A stretch of DNA of 64,000 nt, taken from the NCBI GenBank assembly GCA_963762435.1, contig CAVXLN010000011.1:1-64000 (forward strand). The letters are read 5' to 3'. The notes under the pieces were generated by a model. That model did no database searches and had not been told where the DNA came from. It worked only from the letters and a program-made list of their open reading frames with translations. Origin of the DNA: JAXDMU01 sp963762435. Lineage in GTDB: Bacteria > Pseudomonadota > Alphaproteobacteria > ATCC43930 > CGMCC-115725. Shown here piece by piece: positions 58,110 through 64,000 of the stretch. The stretch's first letter is position 1, and each line of letters opens with the position of its first letter. Made by a program: the position numbers and the translations under genes.

Positions 58110-58223
58110 GGCTCGGGGCTCCCTTCACCCATAAAAAGCGACTCGATGCCCCTTGGAGCAGGGCGCCGATAGGATTACCGTTTTGTGGCGTAAATCGCAC
58201 CAACGCTTCTAGGAGGGCGATAG

Positions 58224-58400
58224 ATGGCTGTCGAAGATCGTATCCGTAGTCTCCGCGACAAACATGCCGACCTCGAGCGCGCGATCCTGAAGGAATCAGC
58301 GCGCCCCTTGCCCGACAAGCTTAAGGTGACGGAGTGGAAGCGCGAGAAGCTGAGGATCAAGGATACGATCGCGGAACTGTCCCGACCAGTATCGGCCTGA
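58224..58400 (+). CDS. Second DUF465 small protein, 58 residues
   Basis: ATG 58224 after a strong AGGAGGGCGATAG ribosome-binding site. The 58 residues (RIRSLRDKHADLERAILKES, LPDKLKVTEWKREKLRIKDT) fit the short DUF465 type with KREKLRIKD near the C terminus. Function not established. Divergent from ubiX; followed by a bidirectional hairpin. Confidence 0.85.
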   Translation: MAVEDRIRSLRDKHADLERAILKESARPLPDKLKVTEWKREKLRIKDTIAELSRPVSA

Positions 58401-58432
58401 TCCGGCCGGGAACAGGATCGCGCGATTGATCA

Positions 58433-58456
58433 GGGCCGCCTCGCGAGAGGCGGCCC
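58433..58456. terminator. Hairpin between convergent genes
   Basis: GGGCCGCCTC (58433-58442), loop GCGA, GAGGCGGCCC (58447-58456): a perfect 10-bp stem with a stable GNRA tetraloop, 32 bp after the DUF465 stop and 13 bp from the stop of the convergent lipoprotein gene. No T run on either strand, so terminator activity is inferred from position and stability. Confidence 0.6.
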
Positions 58457-58469
58457 AAATCATGTCCGG

Positions 58470-59012
58470 TTAATGGTGGCCGCCGCCCCAACCGCCGCCG
58501 CCGGAATGGCCGCCGCCCCAATGTCCGCCGCCGCCGCCCCAATGGCCGCCACCGAAATGGCCGCCGGCGAAATGGTGGAAGTGGTTGAAATGGTCGAAGC
58601 CGAACCCGCCGCCGAAGCCGAAGCCCACGAAGGCCGAATCGTACCAATCGTACCCGGGATAGCCGCCATAGCCATAGGCATAGGCGGGGTAGGCAGGCGC
58701 CTCATAATAATAAGGATAGGGATAGCCGCCGGCCGTCTGCTGCTGTTGTTCCTGCTCGGCCGCCTGCGGTGGGCCCCAGCTGCCGTCCGGCTGCTGGCAG
58801 ACCGTCGAGATCCCCGTTTGCGGTGCGCCATCGACGATGATCGACTGCGTCACATCATGGCAATTCAACCCCGCCTGCTGCGGCGGCGAGCCATACGGCG
58901 CCTGGGCATAGGGCGACTGGCCATAGGCCGGGTAGTAGGGCGGCGGGGCGTAGGCGCAGGCCGAAAGTGCCAGCAGAGCGGCACTGCCGATGAAAGCCGA
59001 TACGATACGCAT
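58470..59012 (-). CDS. Gly/His/Tyr-rich lipoprotein
   Basis: A 180-residue protein with signal MRIVSAFIGSAALLALSAC; the lipobox LSAC puts the acylated Cys at about 19. It is followed by a Tyr/Pro-rich segment (APPPYYPAYGQSPYAQAP), a small Cys-containing domain (LNCHDVTQSIIVDG, STVCQQPDGSWGPP), another Tyr/Gly-rich segment, and a His/Gly/Trp tail (FDHFNHFHHFAGGHFGGGHW). The His-rich end could bind metal. Start 59012 follows GAGG. No named family beyond low-complexity surface lipoproteins. Confidence 0.8.
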   Translation of the reverse strand: MRIVSAFIGSAALLALSACAYAPPPYYPAYGQSPYAQAPYGSPPQQAGLNCHDVTQSIIVDGAPQTGISTVCQQPDGSWGPPQAAEQEQQQQTAGGYPYPYYYEAPAYPAYAYGYGGYPGYDWYDSAFVGFGFGGGFGFDHFNHFHHFAGGHFGGGHWGGGGGHWGGGHSGGGGWGGGHH

Positions 59013-59093
59013 GACCCTAATCCTCGAATTCAAATATGAGTATATAATAGATGGCGCCGCCTCGCGTTGCCGAAGCTGCGGCATTGCGCCCCA

Positions 59094-60062
59094 TCAACTA
59101 CCCTTAATGTCGATGCGCGCCAGCAATCTTTCAAGGATCGCATCCAGCCGATCGCGGTCGCGGATGGTGAAGCGGCGCGTGCCGGTGGCCGGCAGCCCGT
59201 ATTCGGCCATGAAGCTGAGGCAGCAGCTCGCGACATAGAGCCAGAAGATCTCATCGGCCCGGGCGCCGGCCAGCGCCAGCCAGGCCTCGGCATAGCCCGT
59301 CGGCAGCCCGGCATTCAAAAGCGACATGGCGGCCCGTGCCGCGGCATAGCGCGGATCGCCCCAGCAGAGCCGGTCGACATCGACGATGCCGGAGAAGCTG
59401 CCATCCTCGCCGACGATGACATTGTGCGTCGTGGTGTCGGGCAGGAACGGCACCGAAGGCTGCCGGTCGAGCTGCCCCGCCAGCCTGGCGAAGCGGCGCT
59501 CGACCTCGTCGACCGCCGCCTCGTCCATGAGGCCGCCCTGGCGGATCGAATCCCGGCTCTGCGCCAGCGATTGGGCGATGACGTCGGACCAGCGGACATA
59601 GGGGGCGAGGCCCGGTTCGACGGCATAGCCGAAGCGGCCTTCGCTCGGCAGGCGTGCCGCCAGCATCTGCAAGGCCGCCACCGTGCCGGCCAGCTGGCCC
59701 AGCACCGGCGGCGGCAGCTTGGCGATGATGGTCCTGAGATCGGTACCCCAGAGCCGTTCGAGAATGAGCGAGGGGAATTCGGAGGCGAGATCGCGCGCCA
59801 GGATGGCCGGCAACGGAAAGCCCAAGGGCCGGAGCCGGTCGGACCAGGATGCCGCCGCCGCCATCGCATCGCGATGCTCCGGCAGCCCAATGCGCACCAC
59901 GGCGCGGCGCCCGTCGGTCAGCGTCACGTCATAGACGAAATGGCGGATGCTGGTCGGGAAGCGCTCGACCGATGCCACGGCGCCGCCCAGCACGGCCTCG
60001 ACCGTGGCGGCCGCCAGCGTCTCGTCCGGCCCGACCGCGAGATGGCGCCGTCCCGTCGCCAT
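59094..60062 (-). CDS. Phosphotransferase (APH/choline kinase-like)
   Basis: A 322-residue kinase-fold protein. N lobe: VRIGLPEHRDAMAAAASWSD; hinge LILERLWGTDLRTII; catalytic loop LPDTTTHNVIVGEDGSFSGI (with His/Asn, though the Asp of HGDxxxxN is changed: the loop reads PDTTTHN); DFG-like VDVDRLCWGDPRYA. Relatives phosphorylate small alcohols or act as acyl-CoA dehydrogenase-associated kinases. Its start overlaps the acyl-CoA ligase stop (TGATG), so it belongs to that operon. Substrate unknown. Confidence 0.82.
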   Translation of the reverse strand: MATGRRHLAVGPDETLAAATVEAVLGGAVASVERFPTSIRHFVYDVTLTDGRRAVVRIGLPEHRDAMAAAASWSDRLRPLGFPLPAILARDLASEFPSLILERLWGTDLRTIIAKLPPPVLGQLAGTVAALQMLAARLPSEGRFGYAVEPGLAPYVRWSDVIAQSLAQSRDSIRQGGLMDEAAVDEVERRFARLAGQLDRQPSVPFLPDTTTHNVIVGEDGSFSGIVDVDRLCWGDPRYAAARAAMSLLNAGLPTGYAEAWLALAGARADEIFWLYVASCCLSFMAEYGLPATGTRRFTIRDRDRLDAILERLLARIDIKGS

Positions 60063-61699
60063 CAGCCTGGGGTCTCCACCGGCACCGCGAAGCGCTGGCG
60101 CAGCACATATTTCTGCACCTTGCCGGTCGAGGTCTTGGGCAGCGCGCCGAAGATCACCGTCCGCGGCACCTTGAAATGCGCCAGATGCTCGCGGCAGAAC
60201 GCGATGATCTCGGCCTCGGTCGCCTGAGATCCGTCGCGCAATGTCACGAAGGCGGCCGGCGTCTCGCCCCATTTCTGGTCGGGTTTGGCGACTACCGCGG
60301 CTTCCAGCACGGCGGCATGGCGATAAAGCACGCCCTCGACCTCGATGGTCGAGATGTTCTCGCCGCCCGAGATGATGATGTCCTTCGACCGGTCCTTGAG
60401 CTCGATATAGCCGTCGGGATGCATGACGCCGAGATCGCCGGTATGGAACCAGCCGCTGGCGAAAGCGGCTTCCGTCGATCTCGGGTTCTTGAGATAGCCC
60501 TTCATCACGACATTGCCGCGCATGAAGACCTCACCCATGGTGGCACCATCGGCCGGCACCGGTTCGAGTGTCGTCGGATCGGCCACCATCAGCTCGTCCA
60601 GCACGGGATAGCGCACACCCTGCCGCGCCTTGAGCCGCGCCCGCTCGACCGGGGCATGGGCATTCCATTCCTGGTGCCAGGCGCAGACGACGGCGGGCCC
60701 ATAGCATTCGGTCAGGCCATAGACATGAGTGATCTTGACGCCGAGGCGCTCCATGCCCTCGATCACCGGGGCGGGCGGCGGGGCCGCCGCCGTCATCATC
60801 TGCAGTGTGCGGCCGGGCGGCACCAGTGTCTCGCGGCCGGCATTCAGCAGCATGGTCATGATGATGGGCGCCCCGCAGAAATGCGTCACCCCTTCGGTCT
60901 CGATCGCCTTCAGGATGGCTTGGGCTTCGACCTTGCGCAGGCAGACATGGGTTCCGGCCAGCGCCGTGATGGTCCAGGGAAAGCACCAGCCATTGCAATG
61001 GAACATCGGCAGCGTCCAGAGATAGACGGGATGCCCCGCCATGCCCCAGACCAGGATATTGCCGGTCGCCGTCAGATAGGCGCCGCGATGGTGATAGACG
61101 ACACCCTTAGGGTCGCCCGTGGTACCGCTGGTATAATTGAGCGCGATCGCCTGCCACTCATCCTCGACGGGCCGGCCCGGCTCATCGGGATATCCTGCCG
61201 CGATGAAGCTTTCATAATCGATGTCGCCGAGGCACTCGCCGCTCTCGGCGAGATCATCGTCGATATCGATGACATAGGGGCGGGCGTCACCCAACAGCGC
61301 CAGCGCCTTGCCGATCGTGGCTGAGAATTCGCGGTCGGTGATCAGGATCTTGGCGCCGCCATGCTGCAGCATGAAGGCGATGCTTTCGGCGTCGAGGCGG
61401 ATATTGAGCGCGTTCAGTACAGCACCCGTCATGGGCACGCCGAAATGCGCCTCGAACATCTCGGGCACGTTGGGCGCCATGATGGCGACCGCGTCGCCCT
61501 TGCCGATGCCGCGCCGCATCAGCGCCGAGGCCAGCTGCCGGCAGCGCGCCGCCGCCTCTCGCCAGCTATAGCGGCGCGCGCCATGCACGACCGCCAGCCG
61601 GTCGGGATAGACCGACGCCGCCCGGTCCAGAAAACCAAGCGGCGTCAGTGGTTGAAAGTTCGCCGGGTTCCGGTCGAGATCGGTCTCGAATGGGTTCAT
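60062..61699 (-). CDS. Acyl-CoA synthetase (AMP-forming)
   Basis: A 545-residue ANL-superfamily ligase. P-loop LNYTSGTTGDPKGVVYHHRG, A5 motif THVYGLTECYGP, A7 WFHTGDLGVMHPDGYIELKDR, A8 GGENISTIEVEG and A10 Lys in PKTSTGKVQKYVLR. Activates a fatty or aromatic acid to its CoA thioester; close in layout to medium-chain ligases (acyl-CoA synthetase family AlkK-like). Start 61699 overlaps the PhyH stop as ATGA. Confidence 0.93.
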   Translation of the reverse strand: MNPFETDLDRNPANFQPLTPLGFLDRAASVYPDRLAVVHGARRYSWREAAARCRQLASALMRRGIGKGDAVAIMAPNVPEMFEAHFGVPMTGAVLNALNIRLDAESIAFMLQHGGAKILITDREFSATIGKALALLGDARPYVIDIDDDLAESGECLGDIDYESFIAAGYPDEPGRPVEDEWQAIALNYTSGTTGDPKGVVYHHRGAYLTATGNILVWGMAGHPVYLWTLPMFHCNGWCFPWTITALAGTHVCLRKVEAQAILKAIETEGVTHFCGAPIIMTMLLNAGRETLVPPGRTLQMMTAAAPPPAPVIEGMERLGVKITHVYGLTECYGPAVVCAWHQEWNAHAPVERARLKARQGVRYPVLDELMVADPTTLEPVPADGATMGEVFMRGNVVMKGYLKNPRSTEAAFASGWFHTGDLGVMHPDGYIELKDRSKDIIISGGENISTIEVEGVLYRHAAVLEAAVVAKPDQKWGETPAAFVTLRDGSQATEAEIIAFCREHLAHFKVPRTVIFGALPKTSTGKVQKYVLRQRFAVPVETPG

Positions 61700-62493
61700 G
61701 CGGCGGTTCGGGCAGACCTCGCCAGCCGCAGCAGCGCATCGTCCGGCACCGGCTTGATCGGCGCGAAATCCTGGTGCGCGATCCAGTCGGGCCGGGTCGG
61801 CTTGCGGATATGGTTCGAGACGGCGCACAGCGTCAGATAGACGATGATGCGGCCATAGGGCGTGATGTTGCCGGCCGAGCCATGGACGAGATTGCCGTGG
61901 AACATCAGCACGCCGCCGGGCCTGCCGGTGGGTGCTACGATGCCGCCCTCCTCGACGAGCCGTGTCACCGTGCCCTGGTCGAGCGTCCAGAGCGGGTAGG
62001 AGGTGGTGCTGACATCGTGGCCGGCCGGCAGCGTGCCTGCCTTATGGCTCTTCGGCACCAGCATCAGCGGGCCGTTGATATGCATGACCTCGTCGAGGAA
62101 CACGGCGATGTTCATCGCCCGCGGCTCGGGCATGCCGTCGTCGCGCGCCCAGGTGCCGTAATCCTGGTGCCATTGCCAGACCTCGCCATCGAACGGCGCC
62201 TTGGCGTTGATCTTGAACTGGTGCATGTAGAGCGGCTCGCCGAACAGCTGCTCGACCGGCTCGATCAGGCGCGGATGCGAGCCCAACGTCCCGAACGCCT
62301 CGTTATAAGTGTGGGCGGCGAAGGCGGTGCGCGGCACGCCCGACTTCTCGCGCCAGACTTCCTGGCGATCGGTGCGATAGATCCGGTGCGCCTCGTCGCG
62401 CAGCAGCGCCACCTCTTCCTCGGAAAAACAGTCCGGTAGGAACAGATAGCCTTCTTCGTCGAATTGCTTGAGCTGCTCGGCAGTGAGGCGCAT
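61696..62493 (-). CDS. PhyH family Fe(II)/2-oxoglutarate dioxygenase
   Basis: A 265-residue phytanoyl-CoA-dioxygenase-like enzyme. Metal ligands in WQWHQDYGTWARDDG (HxD) and a distal His in VLMFHGNLVHGSAGNITPYG with the 2OG-binding Arg in GRIIVYLTLC. N terminus LKQFDEEGYLFLPDCFSEEE. Hydroxylates an acyl-CoA or small metabolite; coupled to an acyl-CoA ligase and a kinase, suggesting one catabolic or biosynthetic path. Start 62493 follows GGGAG; an upstream in-frame ATG at 62517 is less likely. Confidence 0.92.
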   Translation of the reverse strand: MRLTAEQLKQFDEEGYLFLPDCFSEEEVALLRDEAHRIYRTDRQEVWREKSGVPRTAFAAHTYNEAFGTLGSHPRLIEPVEQLFGEPLYMHQFKINAKAPFDGEVWQWHQDYGTWARDDGMPEPRAMNIAVFLDEVMHINGPLMLVPKSHKAGTLPAGHDVSTTSYPLWTLDQGTVTRLVEEGGIVAPTGRPGGVLMFHGNLVHGSAGNITPYGRIIVYLTLCAVSNHIRKPTRPDWIAHQDFAPIKPVPDDALLRLARSARTAA

Positions 62494-62629
62494 GGCTGAC
62501 TCCCTAGGCATTGACATTTTTATGAAGTCTAGACCCGGGGCCGGGGGCTGCCAAGCAACGGCTCGGAAGCGGAGCTTTGCGCGGGACGCTGGATCGGTGT
62601 GTGTGTTTCGGTGATGAGGGCATGCCTCG

Positions 62630-62656
62630 CCTCTCCGCGGTTTTGACGCGGAGAGG
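62630..62656. repeat. Intergenic CCTCTCCGCG/CGCGGAGAGG hairpin, copy 4
   Basis: Perfect 10-bp arms (62630-62639 and 62647-62656) 27 bp from the stop of paralogue B. Copy 1 lies in the same position after paralogue A, so part of the spacer was duplicated with the gene. The spacer 62494-62682 otherwise holds no gene. Confidence 0.65.
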
Positions 62657-62682
62657 TTGGGGGAGGTGGGGCACGCTCGGGA

Positions 62683-63297
62683 TCATCCGTCCGGCGGCGT
62701 GTGATAGCGCATGCGGTTCCATTCATAGAGCGGCATGCCCTGACCTCGGAACGGCTGCGGCTCCAGCTTTGGCGCTGGCCGCGGCGGCTCCGGCGCTTCC
62801 CTGCCCTCGTTGATGAACCAGCCCTTGTCCTGCCAGACTGACAGCTCGACCGGGATCCCGAGTTCGTCGCAGAGGCCGATGATGACGTCGCCGACCCGGA
62901 TGGTGAGGAGTTCGTCCTCGATGTCCGGATCCATGAGACGCTCGTGCAGATCGGTCAACAGGCTCTCGGGTTCCGACGTGGCCTCGACCATCAGGGCGAC
63001 ATCGCGGGCGACCTGATGCTTCTTGACGCGGAGCCGTGACGTCTCGATCGCCTGCTCACGCTCCTTGGCATAGCGCTTCTCGGCACTCTTCGCCGTCATA
63101 TCGGCAAGCTTCTGCTTGAAGGCCAGAGTCTGGCGGATCGAGCGGCTGACGCGGGTGAAGGCGAGGCTCAGGCGATCGCTCTCCTCGGAATCGCCGGCAG
63201 CCGTCTGGGTCACGATCTGCACCTTGAGCGCAGCCGCGATCTCCATGCCGTACTCGGCCAATTGCTCGAGGATCTCGCGATCCCGCTCCGTCTCCAC
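62683..63297 (-). CDS. Unknown protein, paralogue B of an inverted pair
   Basis: A 204-residue protein nearly identical over its last ~120 residues to the product at 20676-21290 (one substitution, PAPKL for PVPKL), while the first ~80 residues differ at many places (RDREILEQLAEYGMEIAAAL against RDREILETLTELALEVATAL). At DNA level the shared part differs mostly at third positions, e.g. in the segments around DLHERLMDPD and DELGIPVELS. The GTG start at 63297 has a GGAG/GAGGTG site upstream and matches paralogue A; an ATG at 63342 is also in frame. No named domain. Confidence 0.78.
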   Translation of the reverse strand: METERDREILEQLAEYGMEIAAALKVQIVTQTAAGDSEESDRLSLAFTRVSRSIRQTLAFKQKLADMTAKSAEKRYAKEREQAIETSRLRVKKHQVARDVALMVEATSEPESLLTDLHERLMDPDIEDELLTIRVGDVIIGLCDELGIPVELSVWQDKGWFINEGREAPEPPRPAPKLEPQPFRGQGMPLYEWNRMRYHTPPDG

Positions 63298-63357
63298 CGC
63301 TCTCACCTCTCCATTCGATTGATTGGAATGAAACAGGAACATATTGCGGTGGATGCC

Positions 63358-63389
63358 GTCAAGCGTGCGCAGAAGCGGCTTGTGGATAA
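63358..63389 (-). promoter_or_regulatory. DnaA-box-like site plus CTTGAC element before paralogue B
   Basis: On the minus strand TTATCCACA (63389-63381) is followed 17 bp later by CTTGAC (63363-63358), 60 bp from the GTG start. The same two elements precede paralogue A at 19 bp and 59 bp. The conserved spacing in otherwise diverged upstream DNA suggests both are functional. Confidence 0.5.
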
Positions 63390-63440
63390 GTCACGCTGCC
63401 TCGCCGCCGAGACGGAATTTAGTGCACTGTCACCGAATTA

Positions 63441-64000
63441 TTATGCGGCGCTCACGGCGAAGCCGGCGCGCGGGAAATGCACGACGATATCGCCTACATC
63501 GGGATCATTGCGGCGGATCGCGATCTCATGTGCCGAGGAGGCGACGAGCTCGCCCACCACCGGATCGCGGCCGGTGTCGTCCGGGGTGACGGCGACCCGT
63601 TGCCCCGGGCGGCGCGCGCTCGGATCGGCGGCATCGGTCCGGGTTGCGGTCTCCGGTGTCGCCGCCTTGGCGATGGCGAGCGCTGCCGCGGCATCGAGCT
63701 CGCTGCGAGCGCCATGGCCGATCGCGGCGAGGCGGTCGGCCCAGGCCAGAACAGAAGGAAATTCGGCCAGCGCTTCCTCGCGCCCGCGGCGCACGAACCA
63801 GATCATATGATAAAGGCTGCAATCGATCGCGGTCGGCCGGTCGCCGCCGAGGAACGGCCGCAAGCCGGAGAGCGTCGATTCGAGCCAGGCGAGCTGGGCG
63901 CGAAAACTGTCGCGCAGCATCGGATCGGCGGCCTTCATCCGCGCCGCATCGAAATCCCGGCCGGAGAATTTGCTGCGGTCATCGCGAAAGGCCTGCGGCA
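63441..64000 (-). CDS. Glutathione S-transferase family protein, C-terminal part (runs off window)
   Basis: An open frame running leftward from the window edge, so the N-terminal thioredoxin-like domain is missing here. The visible 186 residues begin PQAFRDDRSKFSGRDFDAAR and contain GST C-terminal helices (LAWLESTLSGLRPFLGGDRP, AIDCSLYHMIWFVRRG, EFPSVLAWADRLAAIGHG). After about residue 105 an unusual extra domain follows (GQRVAVTPDDTGRDPVVGEL, EIAIRRNDPDVGDIVVHFPR), which occurs in some alphaproteobacterial GSTs. Substrate unknown. Confidence 0.88.
   Translation of the reverse strand, partial: PQAFRDDRSKFSGRDFDAARMKAADPMLRDSFRAQLAWLESTLSGLRPFLGGDRPTAIDCSLYHMIWFVRRGREEALAEFPSVLAWADRLAAIGHGARSELDAAAALAIAKAATPETATRTDAADPSARRPGQRVAVTPDDTGRDPVVGELVASSAHEIAIRRNDPDVGDIVVHFPRAGFAVSAA

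Noticed and set aside
1..64000. tRNA, rRNA and CRISPR arrays
   Set aside because: I looked in the intergenic gaps for T-loop-like GTTCGAATCC and for regularly spaced repeats and saw none; a covariance-model scan would be decisive.

Overview
The window is 64 kb of GC-rich (roughly two-thirds G+C by eye) alphaproteobacterial chromosome, most likely from the Rhodospirillales. The support is gene families and order: dapF-mtaB-ftsY; lysC / ptsP / ispG-hisS / prfA-prmC / DUF4167; ubiG, DUF1178, a Nit-type amidohydrolase, grxC and comF; plus DUF1244, DUF2336, DUF465, TIGR02444 and an MbfA-type membrane ferritin. The genus cannot be read from the sequence. I saw no rRNA, tRNA, CRISPR array or prophage.

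Layout. 0-3 kb is foreign: an intact IS630-type element (its TA target duplication supplies part of the transposase stop codon) next to an AT-richer orphan gene of unknown function. 3-5 kb has a secreted protein, an UrcA protein and a 39-residue membrane peptide. 5-9 kb has a LytS/LytTR two-component pair with a two-copy 21-bp-period direct repeat in its promoter, facing a 5'-truncated NB-ATPase regulator. 9-15 kb has a nitroreductase, a four-gene leftward run (unknown, MDR reductase, DHA2 exporter, secreted protein) and a 3-hydroxyacyl-CoA dehydrogenase with an elaborate inverted-repeat promoter. 15-19 kb is the overlapping dapF-mtaB-ftsY operon. 19-25 kb has a cyclic-nucleotide-binding/thioredoxin-reductase-like flavoprotein without the CxxC pair, the first of two near-identical paralogues of unknown function, a DUF2336 protein and a PAS kinase whose phospho-accepting His is Tyr. 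25-29 kb is a leftward operon (GT39-type transferase, methyltransferase, GT2, SMR half-flippase) that looks like a lipid-linked sugar modification system.

29-40 kb is a leftward housekeeping block: lysC, nitronate monooxygenase, ptsP, a RodZ-like protein, ispG, hisS, prfA, prmC and a DUF4167 protein. 40-44 kb has ubiG behind a 101-bp palindromic element, phnDCE behind a Pho-box-like repeat, and a frameshifted DUF1178 gene. 44-49 kb has methyltransferases, Nit, glutaredoxin, ComF and MbfA. 49-53 kb is a DegP protease with a following OmpR/EnvZ-type pair, an arrangement typical of envelope stress control. 53-60 kb holds mixed metabolic and membrane genes (class II aldolase, DedA, FlhF-like GTPase, flavin reductase, TerC, UbiX, DUF465 proteins, a Gly/His-rich lipoprotein). 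60-62.5 kb is a coupled operon of PhyH-type dioxygenase, acyl-CoA ligase and APH-type phosphotransferase. 62.6-64 kb has the second paralogue, in inverted orientation, and the 3' part of a glutathione S-transferase gene cut by the window edge.

Most interesting: the inverted paralogue pair (20.6 and 63.3 kb), each behind a perfect TTATCCACA DnaA-box sequence and a CTTGAC element at similar spacing; the LytTR-type repeat; the His-to-Tyr kinase; the four-gene sugar-lipid operon; the palindromic element before ubiG; and a dispersed family of intergenic CCTCTCC/GGAGAGG hairpins. I found no clear candidate for a wholly new multi-gene system.
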